Shown here piece after piece: positions 25,517 through 33,849 of a DNA stretch of 33,849 nucleotides. A program made the translations under genes and the position numbers. Below the pieces are notes generated by a model. The model made no database searches. It had not been told where the DNA came from and was given only the letters and a program-made list of their open reading frames with translations. Source of the DNA: an uncultured Sphingobacteriaceae bacterium. Lineage in GTDB: Bacteria > Bacteroidota > Bacteroidia > Sphingobacteriales > Sphingobacteriaceae. The stretch's first letter is position 1. The number at the start of each line of letters is the position of its first letter. The stretch lies in contig CAMPKC010000053.1 of assembly GCA_946887045.1 (NCBI GenBank), positions 1-33,849 of the forward strand, read 5' to 3'.

Positions 25517-27202
25517 ATGAAAGAAAAAGTAAGTTTAATTGTATGTTCAGCTCTGCTGTTATTTGTCGGGGCATGTAAAAAAGATATAAAACCGTCTTTG
25601 CAGGACGAAAATGTTTTGGGTCAGAGTTCAAAACAAGACAAGAACAAGACTTTGGCAATAACTCACGCCGGCGGGATACTTCATACCGAAGCCGATTATG
25701 AAAGAATGCGGGTAAAAGTAAATGCCGGCACCCAGCCATGGAAAGGAAGCTGGGATCTGCTATTGGCTAGTCCTCACTCGTCTTCTACCTGGACATCCCG
25801 TGCAACCGACACTATAAGACGTGGTGGTACTGGAGATAATGTAGCATTGCTTTATAAGGATGTAGCTGCTGCGTATCAAAATGCTCTAATATGGAAAATT
25901 AAAGGGTTTACAGCTAACGGTGATAAAGCTAGGGATATTCTGAATCATTGGTCCAGTACACATACTACGCTTACAGGCAATGCGGACCGCTACCTGGCCT
26001 CAGGTATTTTCGGATATCAATTTGCCAATGTAGGTGAAATGATGAAGGGATACCCAGGGTTTGACGAAGCGGGCTTTAAAGATTATATGTTGAATGTTTA
26101 TTATTATCCTTTGGTCGAACGCTTCCTTGTAGGAAATGAGTTTGGCGGAGACCATAACGGCGCATGTATCACTAATTACTGGGCAAATTGGGATTTATGC
26201 AATATGGCGGCCATGCTTGCCATCGGAATCCTTTGTGATAATCAGACAATAATTGATAAAGGAATTAACTATTTTAAAACGGGCGCGGGAAATGGATCCA
26301 TTTTAAAAGCAGTTCCCTTTTTGCATGCAGGAGGTTTAGGTCAGTGGCAGGAAAGCGGCCGGGATCAGGGACATGCTCAATTGGGTGTAGGCCTGATGGG
26401 TGCTTTTTGCGAAATGGCCTGGAATCAGGGAATAGATATGTATACCTACAGCAGCAGCAGATTTATGCAGGGTGCGGAATATGTTGCCAGCTATAACAAT
26501 GGTAATACGGTTCCTTTTACCACCTATAATTGGGGATCCGGTACTAATTGTTCGCCTAACTCTCATACCATAATTTCAGCGGCACAAAGGGGTGAAATGA
26601 GGCCAATATATGAGATGGTGTACAATCATTATGCTAACCGCTTAGGCGTTTCGGTTCCAAACACTGCTGCACGTGCAGCACTTCACCGTCCGGAAAGTGG
26701 CCCCGACGCCACAATTCATGCTACTACTTTTGATCAGCCAGGCTATGGTTCATTAACCTATTATCGCGATGCATCTTCAAAACCAATTGCCAATGGTACC
26801 TATAGTTTAAGAAGTCGGGCTAGTGGAAAAATGCTGGATAATTATGGCCTTACTACAGATGGTGCCATTGTTAAGCAATATACTGACGGAACCAGCAATA
26901 ACCAAAAATGGGTAGTTACTTACAGCAATGGTTATTATAAAATAAGCTGTGTAACCGGCGGTAAATATCTTGATAGCTATAATAACACAGCTGACGGATC
27001 TACCGTTCACCAGTGGAGCAATGGTGGTAGTCCTAATCAGCAATGGCAAATAGTAGATTTAGGAAATGGTTATTGCAAGATATTTAATCGTGCTAACGGT
27101 AAATGCCTGGATACCGGCGGTAGTACGGTTAACGGCGGTAATATGCAGTTCTGGGGTTCTAATGGAAGCCTTAACCAGCAATGGGCTTTTGTAGCACCTT
27201 AG
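25517..27202 (+). CDS. Lipoprotein alginate-lyase-family enzyme with ricin-type carbohydrate-binding domain
   Basis: This 561-residue protein has a lipobox LLFVGAC with Cys20 followed by KKD, so it is a lipoprotein, possibly surface-exposed. The central part (about 45-400) matches the alginate-lyase superfamily (alpha/alpha toroid): GGILHTEADYERM, NYWANWDLCNMAA (220-232) and ESGRDQGHAQLGVGLMG (279-295) with His286 as a candidate catalytic residue. Members cleave uronate-containing polysaccharides by beta-elimination; the exact polymer cannot be told. Residues 422-561 form a beta-trefoil RICIN/CBM13 domain with three repeats, each ending in an NQxW-type motif (NNQKW, NQQW, NQQW). It has its own terminator at 27251. 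Confidence 0.85.
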   Translation: MKEKVSLIVCSALLLFVGACKKDIKPSLQDENVLGQSSKQDKNKTLAITHAGGILHTEADYERMRVKVNAGTQPWKGSWDLLLASPHSSSTWTSRATDTIRRGGTGDNVALLYKDVAAAYQNALIWKIKGFTANGDKARDILNHWSSTHTTLTGNADRYLASGIFGYQFANVGEMMKGYPGFDEAGFKDYMLNVYYYPLVERFLVGNEFGGDHNGACITNYWANWDLCNMAAMLAIGILCDNQTIIDKGINYFKTGAGNGSILKAVPFLHAGGLGQWQESGRDQGHAQLGVGLMGAFCEMAWNQGIDMYTYSSSRFMQGAEYVASYNNGNTVPFTTYNWGSGTNCSPNSHTIISAAQRGEMRPIYEMVYNHYANRLGVSVPNTAARAALHRPESGPDATIHATTFDQPGYGSLTYYRDASSKPIANGTYSLRSRASGKMLDNYGLTTDGAIVKQYTDGTSNNQKWVVTYSNGYYKISCVTGGKYLDSYNNTADGSTVHQWSNGGSPNQQWQIVDLGNGYCKIFNRANGKCLDTGGSTVNGGNMQFWGSNGSLNQQWAFVAP

Positions 27203-27250
27203 CCTTTATTGTTAATTAAATCTATCTAACAAATTTGATAAAGAGAATTG

Positions 27251-27285
27251 AAGTGAACGCGTTTAAAAATGCGTTCACTTTTTTT
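27251..27285 (+). terminator. Rho-independent terminator of the lyase gene
   Basis: A perfect 10-bp stem, AAGTGAACGC with GCGTTCACTT, closes a 10-base loop and is followed by TTTTT. It lies 49 bp past the lyase stop codon and before the convergent porP/sprF gene. In the other direction the T-run is weak, so it mainly serves the plus strand. Confidence 0.85.
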
Positions 27286-27375
27286 GTTAGCCGAATGCTA
27301 ACTCTAATAAATGAAATGAACAAGGCATATTATAAGCCTGGGGCTGGTTGTCACTTTTAGTTTTTGCAGCTATTC

Positions 27376-28305
27376 TCAATCCTTTCTTTTCGTTAAACTA
27401 AGCTGAAGGCTCAACTCAAAGTTTCCTCCAGTATAATTACTTAAGGCAGCGGTAGCGGTGGTGTAATTAGCTGTAATAGAACCTACCGATTTGATGATTG
27501 CACCCAGCCCAATAGTGGCGCTTTGTGAGCTGTGATATACAGCGATTACGTTTGCGGCTTTGTTCGCGACCGTAAAGTTAGCTCCGAAATCGAAAATGTT
27601 ATCAAAGCCATGAACCCCTCTAAAAGCAACTTTGGGTTCTACTCCAAATCCATCTAAAGCTTCGGGGAAGTAGAATTTATAGCTGGCTGCTGAAAAGAAT
27701 GTAGAACGATCGGCCACACTCACAGTGCTTTCCTTCTGCAAAAAGCTTTTCATATTTGGAATTGCAGCCTGAATAGTTAACCTTTCTGTAGTGTATGCTA
27801 CACCGAAGTCGCCGTCTATATAGGTTTCTCTTTGGTTAAATTTACCTACTGAAACATCATTCTGGTCTCCATTGATTTGCTCACTCATTACCCGATCATC
27901 CATAAAGCCTAAGGAAATGCCAAAACGCAGCTTTTGTGTTTCATCGTTTAAAGGGAGATGATAAGAGTAGGTCCCCATTACGCGGGTGCGCTTTATTAAT
28001 CCGGCTTCATCATTATAAATATTTAGTCCGATGCCTACTTTTTTCCCGGTTCCGTAGTCGGCAGTCAGAGAATGTGTCTTTGGCGCTCCGGGAATGGTAG
28101 ACCACTGCTGACGAAATCCCATGTTCAGGTTTAAGCCTTGATTGATACCAGCCATTGCGGGGTTACCGAGATATTCGTTCTGAAAATAAATGCCTGAAAG
28201 CGGGTTTAATTGCGCCTTTGCTGTTTTTGTGCTTAGCAGGAAGGCAATGGACATAATGCCCATTGCTGCTACTCTGTTTAGTGATGTATTCATCAGTGAT
28301 TTCAT
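27376..28305 (-). CDS. PorP/SprF family type IX secretion outer-membrane protein
   Basis: This 309-residue protein has a signal peptide (AAMGIMSIAFLLSTKTAKAQ, cleaved near 33) and then the PorP/SprF family start QLNPLSGIYFQNEYLGNPAM, followed by repeated amphipathic beta strands (GFRQQWSTIPGAPKTHSL and GKKVGIGLNIYNDEAG are typical). Such proteins sit in the outer membrane and are needed to secrete or anchor a partner adhesin carrying a type B sorting domain. The adhesin gene lies just upstream with its stop 10 bp before this ATG, so the pair is probably one operon, like sprB-sprF. Confidence 0.9.
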   Translation of the reverse strand: MKSLMNTSLNRVAAMGIMSIAFLLSTKTAKAQLNPLSGIYFQNEYLGNPAMAGINQGLNLNMGFRQQWSTIPGAPKTHSLTADYGTGKKVGIGLNIYNDEAGLIKRTRVMGTYSYHLPLNDETQKLRFGISLGFMDDRVMSEQINGDQNDVSVGKFNQRETYIDGDFGVAYTTERLTIQAAIPNMKSFLQKESTVSVADRSTFFSAASYKFYFPEALDGFGVEPKVAFRGVHGFDNIFDFGANFTVANKAANVIAVYHSSQSATIGLGAIIKSVGSITANYTTATAALSNYTGGNFELSLQLSLTKRKD

Positions 28306-28315
28306 CTAAAATATC

Positions 28316-31300
28316 TTAATCTCTAACAATTGAAATAAATCCTTTAATCTTCTCTATGCCTGGTCCGAAGTCTACCACATAGTAGTAGGTGTCTTCTGCC
28401 AGTTGTGAACCATTCAATGTTCCATCCCACTGGTCCGTGTAATTTTTCTGACTGTACAACAAGCGTCCCGCACGATCGAATATTTTCACTTCGTTTTTAG
28501 GGTACATATCCAGGTTATGGATAACCAGCTTATCGTTAACACCATCGCCGTTCGGCGATACGAGATTCGTTCCGTTTACCACCTTGTAGTCGGCATTTAC
28601 GCTAATGGTAATCTCCTTTACAGTGCTACAGTTATTCGAATTCGTTACCGTTACTTTGTAAGTAGTAGTTTCAGCCGGACGTACCGTAAGGTTTTGCGTG
28701 CCTTGACCACTTACGATTCCGTTTGCACCGGCCCAGCTATAAGTTAAGCCACTGTTGCCTCCTGTTACATCAGCATTTAACACCGTCACCTCGCCTTTAG
28801 AAAGTTCCAATCCTTTGTTCGATGAGATGCTTATTTCCGGCAACTGGTTTACCTGAAGGATAAAGCTTTTCAGAATGGTGTTCACCCCGCTATTAGCCGT
28901 GCCACCATCATCCATTACCATAACATTGATCACTGCACTTCCAAATACACCACTTGCCAGTTTATATTTAACCGTTGCGTTCGCCGCTGAATTTGCCTGG
29001 CTAACTTCAATGCTCTCGAAGAGGGCATTGTTTGTTGAGCTTACGGATAAAGTGGTAGACTGACCGGCATCTGCGCCAGCTGAGATACCACTTATAGTAA
29101 CAGCTTGCTCACTGGTTGTGTAGCAGATAACCTGGTTATCTATATCGTTAAGTGTTGGCTGCTCGTTTACGTCACTAATAGTGATAATAAGCTCCTTTTC
29201 TAGAGAAAGATTGTGCTGAGTGGTAGAGCGCAGTCTTACAAAATAGCTTGATTTCTGTTCGAAGTTCAAAGGTGCACCTGTTTTAATCTGGTTACCTTCT
29301 ATTGTAAATTTACCGTTATCGGTATCTCCAGCTCCTGATACCAAAGTATAGGTAAAGCTTGCCGAAGGGTCGTCTGATGTTGAGCTCAGCGTGCCCGCAA
29401 CGGTGCCTGATGCCTGGTTTTCATAAACTGTTGCCGCTGCGATGCTTAGGCTTGTTGGTGCTCCCGGTACGATAGTTAATGTCCCGTTTACATAACTGAA
29501 GTTGTAGTTTGCTGCCACGCCGCCGCTTGCCGTAATCGGGTAAGTTCCCAATACAGATGCAGTAGATGCTGTTGTAGTTGCGAATGGCTGCGTTTGAAGA
29601 TTGCTTTTATCTTCTCCGCTAATAAAACCACTGTAACTTACCGTTAATGCCGGATTGGCTGTATTCTGGAACTTGGTTTTGTCGTCTGCCGTTACAGTAA
29701 GTGTTTTGGTGGAGATTGCTCCTGTTACAATCGCAGATGCAGTGATAAGATTGTAATTATCTTTTTGTGCACCTGAAACGACAAAAGAGTTTGCCGTTAC
29801 CGTTTTACCAACACCTGCATTTTTATTATCATAAACTGCGGTACCGCTTATTGTTACCACATCGCCGGATTCCAGCCCATTTAGATTGTAGTTGCCTGAG
29901 CTTAATATCGCGGAAGTTGTACCATCATATTCTTTGATAATTGAAGGTGCAGCATTAAGCGTTAGTGTGATATCTTTTTTGGTGATAGTACCAATCGCCG
30001 CATTTGCGGTAGTATTGCTTAGTATATAATTTCCGGCATCAATGCCCGAAATAGATAATCCTGTTACTGATACAGTTTTAACCGTACCGGTATGTTTATC
30101 ATCGTAAATTCCGGACGTATGGTTGCTGAGTGTTACCGTTTCAGAACCGATTATGCCAGAGAGATTATAGTTTCCAGAAACAAGAGTGGCGGTTGCATTG
30201 CCATCATAGGTTTTAGTGACTGTTCCGGTTAAAGACACGGTCAAGCTTTTTGCGGAGATCGTGCCCACACCGCCGCTTGTGGTAGTAGCAGTAAGTACAT
30301 AATTTCCGGCGTCGGCGCCCGAAATGGACAGTCCCGTTACCGATACGATTTTTCCGGTGCCTGAATTCTTAGTATCATATGTACCTGATGCAGGCTTATT
30401 CAGGATTACTGTTTCGGTACCAATGACACCAGACATGATGTAGTTATCGGCTGCCAGGGCAGCGCTTGTGGTTCCATCGTAGGTTTTGCTGACTGTACCA
30501 GTCAGGGAAGCTGTTAAGCTTTTAGCAGAGATAGCACCAATAGCTCCACTCGCACCAGTAGCAGAAAGGACATAGTTTCCTGCGTCAGCACCAGAGATTG
30601 ACAGTCCGGTTACCGATACAGTTTTACCGGTTCCGGTATTCTTATCGTCGTAAGTACCTGATGTTGGATTATTCAGAATTACCGCTTCTGATCCGACAAC
30701 TCCAGATAAACTGTAGTTGGCCGCAGCAAGGGCAGCAGTTGTAGTGCCATCGTAAGTTTTGCTGACTGTCCCGGTCAGGGCTACTGTAAGTGTCTTTTTA
30801 TTTACAGTTAAAATTTGAGACTGGTTGGCAGCTGCATTATAAGCTGCATTGCCCGCCTGCGCCGCAGTTATGGTTGCCGTACCGTTTCCGACAATATGTA
30901 TCTTACCAGAAATCACAGTGGCAACCGCAGAATTGTCTGAAGTATAGCTTACCGCCAGGCCTGAACTGGCAGTTGCGCCCGCATCGAAATCCGCATCTCC
31001 ATATGTTTTTGCTGCAATAGTGTTGAAAGTTATGGTTTGCTGGGCTTTCGGAACCGCTGTTGCATCGCTTGATACTGCACTTTCATTTCCGGCATTATCT
31101 GTTGCCGATATACGATAATAATACGTAGTACCATTAGTTAAACCGGTATGAGTATATGTATTGGTTGGAGCGATAATGGTTTGAAGTAGCGTTGTTGGAT
31201 TCGCACTTGTTCCACCGTATACTTTATAGGTTTTTAGATCACCTTCTGAGTTCGCGTTCCAGTTCAGCACGATCTGTGTATCACCGCTTGTTCCGGCAAG

Positions 31301-33849
31301 ACTGGCAGGTGTTGCCGGAGCTGTTTTATCAAAAGTAACTGCACTGCTGTTTGTAGTTACAGTAACAGCAGTTCCGCTGTTACCTGCTGCGTCGGCAAAG
31401 CTGATACTAAAAGCGATCGTACCTTCGGTAGCTGCGCTGGTCATGGTGTACTTACCGGTATAGATATTACCTGAAGTATTAACAACACCGGCATTCTGCC
31501 CCGCAATACTTACCGTTGGTGTGTTGATGGCTTCACTCGCTGTAAAGCTAAGGGTAATTTCATCGCCGGTTTTGGCAAGAATGGAAGTGGTATTATTAGA
31601 AGAAATACCAACGGCTGTGAGAGTTGGTATAACAGCATCAACCAATACTGACGCAGTGGATCCTACGCTGTTTAAAGTAAGCGTGGCATTGTTGCCCACG
31701 GCATCCTGAAGTGTTCCTCCGTTAGCTGTAATTGCAGAAGCGACTGAAATACCATCAGTATCCAGGTTGCCGCTAGCAATAGTATAACGGAATACAAGGG
31801 CCGAAGTGCCACTTCCTGAAAGGTAAGTAGCGTTCACCGTGCCGCCAGTATTCAGTGTTAATCCCATATACGGTGTACCACTGCTGGTATTAACCGTTAC
31901 ATTTTCAGTAAAGTTGATAGTGAAATCCAGGTTATTGCCGGTTTTATAAGTCCCGTTTGCAGGAACACTAACGCTGCTGACTGCCGGAGCAGACATATCT
32001 ATAGTGTAGCTTTGACCGGAGGTATATCCGCCCGAAATAGCATTTCCCGGTACATCGGTGATTCCGGTTCCGCTATTGTTTAAATCCAGTCTTAGTGTGC
32101 CGTTTCCAGAAATGCTGTTAACCGTTACTGTGTAAACGCTGGCCGACACTGCTGTTATTAGGGCCACAGATCCGCTTGCGGTACCGGTGGAAGTAACGGT
32201 GAAGTCGTTTGTACCTACGCCAGATACACCCTCAGGGAAGGTAATTGTATACTCAACAGAACTGCTGTTTGTTGGGGAAGCATCGGCACGAGCGATGCTG
32301 CTTACTGAAGGCGCAACTGCATCAACAAGAACAGAGCTGGTTGAACCCACGCTGTTTAAAGTAAGGGTGGCGTTATTGCCGGCAGCATCTCTGAGTGTAC
32401 CGCCATTCAGAGTGACGGAAGATGCCAAGGCAACTCCATCAGTATCGGCACTGCCGGATGCTACTGTATAGCGGAAGACCAAAGCGGAGGTTCCGCTTCC
32501 GGATAAATAGGCGGCATTTACATTGGCCGAGCCTATGGTTAAACCAATATAAGGTGTACCCCCACCGGTATTTACCGACACGTTTTCGCTGAAATTCACA
32601 GTGAAGTCGAGGTTCTGGCTGGTGATATAAGTTCCGTTTGAGGGAACGGATACACTGCTTACCGCTGGGGAAACAGCATCCACCAATACCGAAGCCGTTG
32701 AAGCTACGCTGTTTAAGGTAAGAGTAGCGTTATTGCCCGCAGCATCTTTCAATGTTCCTCCGTTCAAGGAGAGCGCTCCAATGGCTACACCATCATTGTC
32801 AGCATCGCCCGAAACTACAGTATAGCGGAATACAAGAGATTGGCCACCGCTTCCTAAGGCATATGCTGCATTCACCGTGGAGGAGCCGATTGTAATGGCA
32901 AGATAAGGTGAGCCTGTAACAGTTACGTTTTCGGCAAAATTAACGGTAAAGTTTAACTGATCCCCGGTCTTGTAAGTTCCGTTTGCCGGTGCATTTACCG
33001 AGCTTACCGTAGGCGCCTCAGCGTCAACAAGTACAGAAGAGGTGGAGCCAACACTGTTTAGCGTAAGTGTTGCATTATTACCTGCTGCATCTCTAAGGGT
33101 GCCACCATTTAACGACATGGATCCTACTGCAATGCCATTTGCATCCAGATCGCCTGAAGCGACTGTATAGCGAAATACTAATGCAGAACTGCCCGACCCG
33201 CTCAGGTAATCGGCAGACTTGCTGGTGCTGCCAATTGTCAAACTTAGCGCTGGTGTTCCGCCTGCAGTATTTGCCGTTATGCTTTCGCTAAAGTTGATAG
33301 CGAAGTCAAGATTTTGGCCTGCGATATAAGTAGCATTCGAGGGTACAGATACGCTGCTGACCGTTGGAGTCACACCATCTATTACCATACTCTTATTTGC
33401 TCCCAAAGAATTTGCTGCTCCCGGTGATGCAAGAGTTAAAGTAGCGTTATTACCGGCTGCATCTTTGATGGTTCCGCTATTTAGAGCTAATGCGTTGGTT
33501 GCTGTATAGTCCAGATCACTACTGATATCACCAGCCTGAATTGTGTAATTAAAACTTAGGGTACTGGTTCCGCTGCCGCTTGCATAATTGACTACCCGGT
33601 CTGTTGTTCCGGTTTCAAGAGTTAGTTGAGGAGTGCCTGTAACGGTTACGGCTTCGCTGAAGTCAACCTGTATTGCTATAACATCTCCAACTTTGTAAGT
33701 TCCGTTGGCTGTCGAAGAAGTTACGCCCGAAACTGTTGGCGCCACACCATCTATCACTATATTTTTATTTGAACCAAGTGAATTTGCGGCACCCGGTGTT
33801 GCAAGAGTTAAGGTTGCACTATTGCCGGCGGCATCTTTTATGGTTCCGC
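28316..33849 (-). CDS. Giant multidomain adhesin with T9SS type B sorting domain (5' end outside window)
   Basis: The frame is open from its stop at 28316 to the window edge, about 1,843 residues; the annotated GTG at 33757 is internal, as coding sequence (GTIKDAAGNSATLTLATPG) precedes it. From the N-terminal side: about seven Ig-like repeats of ~119 residues (SVSVPSNGTY...GGTLRDAAGNNATLTLNS), with two divergent ones; a fibronectin III domain (APATPASLAGTSGDTQIVLN); an MBG-like unit; four YDG-type repeats (SLTGTVSKTYDGTT); a second MBG-like domain; a cadherin-like domain ending in TISDVNEQPTL; a PKD-like domain; and the C-terminal sorting domain SPNGDGVNDKLVIHNLDMYP...WDGTLNG. It should be exported by type IX secretion, cell-surface-bound, and used for adhesion or gliding. 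Confidence 0.9.
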   Translation of the reverse strand, partial: GTIKDAAGNSATLTLATPGAANSLGSNKNIVIDGVAPTVSGVTSSTANGTYKVGDVIAIQVDFSEAVTVTGTPQLTLETGTTDRVVNYASGSGTSTLSFNYTIQAGDISSDLDYTATNALALNSGTIKDAAGNNATLTLASPGAANSLGANKSMVIDGVTPTVSSVSVPSNATYIAGQNLDFAINFSESITANTAGGTPALSLTIGSTSKSADYLSGSGSSALVFRYTVASGDLDANGIAVGSMSLNGGTLRDAAGNNATLTLNSVGSTSSVLVDAEAPTVSSVNAPANGTYKTGDQLNFTVNFAENVTVTGSPYLAITIGSSTVNAAYALGSGGQSLVFRYTVVSGDADNDGVAIGALSLNGGTLKDAAGNNATLTLNSVASTASVLVDAVSPAVSSVSVPSNGTYITSQNLDFTVNFSENVSVNTGGGTPYIGLTIGSANVNAAYLSGSGTSALVFRYTVASGSADTDGVALASSVTLNGGTLRDAAGNNATLTLNSVGSTSSVLVDAVAPSVSSIARADASPTNSSSVEYTITFPEGVSGVGTNDFTVTSTGTASGSVALITAVSASVYTVTVNSISGNGTLRLDLNNSGTGITDVPGNAISGGYTSGQSYTIDMSAPAVSSVSVPANGTYKTGNNLDFTINFTENVTVNTSSGTPYMGLTLNTGGTVNATYLSGSGTSALVFRYTIASGNLDTDGISVASAITANGGTLQDAVGNNATLTLNSVGSTASVLVDAVIPTLTAVGISSNNTTSILAKTGDEITLSFTASEAINTPTVSIAGQNAGVVNTSGNIYTGKYTMTSAATEGTIAFSISFADAAGNSGTAVTVTTNSSAVTFDKTAPATPASLAGTSGDTQIVLNWNANSEGDLKTYKVYGGTSANPTTLLQTIIAPTNTYTHTGLTNGTTYYYRISATDNAGNESAVSSDATAVPKAQQTITFNTIAAKTYGDADFDAGATASSGLAVSYTSDNSAVATVISGKIHIVGNGTATITAAQAGNAAYNAAANQSQILTVNKKTLTVALTGTVSKTYDGTTTAALAAANYSLSGVVGSEAVILNNPTSGTYDDKNTGTGKTVSVTGLSISGADAGNYVLSATGASGAIGAISAKSLTASLTGTVSKTYDGTTSAALAADNYIMSGVIGTETVILNKPASGTYDTKNSGTGKIVSVTGLSISGADAGNYVLTATTTSGGVGTISAKSLTVSLTGTVTKTYDGNATATLVSGNYNLSGIIGSETVTLSNHTSGIYDDKHTGTVKTVSVTGLSISGIDAGNYILSNTTANAAIGTITKKDITLTLNAAPSIIKEYDGTTSAILSSGNYNLNGLESGDVVTISGTAVYDNKNAGVGKTVTANSFVVSGAQKDNYNLITASAIVTGAISTKTLTVTADDKTKFQNTANPALTVSYSGFISGEDKSNLQTQPFATTTASTASVLGTYPITASGGVAANYNFSYVNGTLTIVPGAPTSLSIAAATVYENQASGTVAGTLSSTSDDPSASFTYTLVSGAGDTDNGKFTIEGNQIKTGAPLNFEQKSSYFVRLRSTTQHNLSLEKELIITISDVNEQPTLNDIDNQVICYTTSEQAVTISGISAGADAGQSTTLSVSSTNNALFESIEVSQANSAANATVKYKLASGVFGSAVINVMVMDDGGTANSGVNTILKSFILQVNQLPEISISSNKGLELSKGEVTVLNADVTGGNSGLTYSWAGANGIVSGQGTQNLTVRPAETTTYKVTVTNSNNCSTVKEITISVNADYKVVNGTNLVSPNGDGVNDKLVIHNLDMYPKNEVKIFDRAGRLLYSQKNYTDQWDGTLNGSQLAEDTYYYVVDFGPGIEKIKGFISIVRD
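29712..30803 (-). repeat. Four YDG-type repeats of the adhesin (about 270-278 bp period)
   Basis: Units start near 30803, 30525, 30255 and 29982. Each has TVSKTYDGTT, then SGTYDDKNTGTGKTVSVTGL and SGADAGNYVLSAT. The fourth is the most divergent (IIKEYDGTTSAIL, DNKNAGVGKTV). Such domains usually stack in adhesin stalks. Confidence 0.75.
31641..33849 (-). repeat. Ig-like repeat region of the adhesin (about 344-358 bp period)
   Basis: Unit boundaries at about 33757, 33384, 33027, 32683, 32325, 31999 and 31641 correspond to the recurring D(A/G)VxPTVSS start. The units at 32325-31999 (ARADASPTNSSSVEYTITFP) and from 31641 down (DAVIPTLTAVGISSNNTTSI) are divergent family members. Protein motifs are strongly kept (NATLTLNS, LVFRYTVASG, YLSGSG), while the DNA differs mainly at third codon positions. 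Confidence 0.8.

Noticed and set aside
23573..27202. Polysaccharide utilisation locus
   Set aside because: GH29 and a lyase are adjacent but no SusC/SusD pair, sigma/anti-sigma pair or hybrid regulator is in the window.
28316..33757. GTG at 33757 as the start of the adhesin gene
   Set aside because: Coding sequence of another Ig-like repeat continues upstream to the window edge without a stop, so this is an internal codon.

Overview
The window looks like a chromosomal segment of a Bacteroidota bacterium, most likely Sphingobacteriaceae (Pedobacter-like). The support is a type IX secretion (T9SS) type B sorting domain on a giant adhesin beside a PorP/SprF protein, a lipoprotein glycan lyase, GH29 fucosidase, starts that mostly lack a Shine-Dalgarno and follow A-rich leaders, and many palindromic intergenic repeats. 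The species assignment is an inference from gene content only.

Left part (1-11.4 kb): an FAD monooxygenase with an unusual Cys-rich N-terminus and a small membrane-anchored protein come first. They are followed by an accessory, defence-island-like stretch: a REP-associated transposase remnant, a two-gene Septu-type cassette (ptuA ATPase and ptuB HNH nuclease, minus strand, 4-bp overlap), a decayed gene, a frameshifted AlbA_2 (Schlafen-type) gene, a MITE-like element, an AT-rich SEC-C protein of unknown function, and a tightly coupled pair of a MazG-like nucleotide pyrophosphohydrolase and a nuclease-helicase (PD-(D/E)XK-like N-terminus plus DUF2075/Schlafen-type helicase).

Middle (11.5-23.2 kb): a secreted class C beta-lactamase-fold serine hydrolase, a 1.1-kb array of palindromic repeat units, and a membrane M48 metalloprotease. 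Then comes a six-gene plus-strand nitrate locus: NarI-like cytochrome b, NarB/NasA-like molybdopterin reductase, a four-cluster [4Fe-4S] protein, a Tat-anchored Rieske protein, a two-helix membrane protein, and a NarK transporter carrying a beta-rich insertion. A perfect 10-bp inverted repeat just upstream is a candidate operator. Together the genes would import nitrate and reduce it with electrons passed through a membrane-bound Fe-S/Rieske module. No nitrite reductase or cofactor genes are present.

Right part (23.5 kb-end): a secreted GH29 alpha-L-fucosidase, an SDR remnant, and a lipoprotein of the alginate-lyase family with a C-terminal ricin-type carbohydrate-binding domain and a clear terminator. 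On the minus strand a giant multidomain adhesin (5' end outside the window) is followed after about 10 bp by its probable PorP/SprF partner, as in SprB/SprF-type gliding and adhesion loci.

The most interesting candidates for under-described systems are the MazG/nuclease-DUF2075 pair in its defence-island context, the Rieske-containing nitrate reductase module, and the NarK insertion domain.
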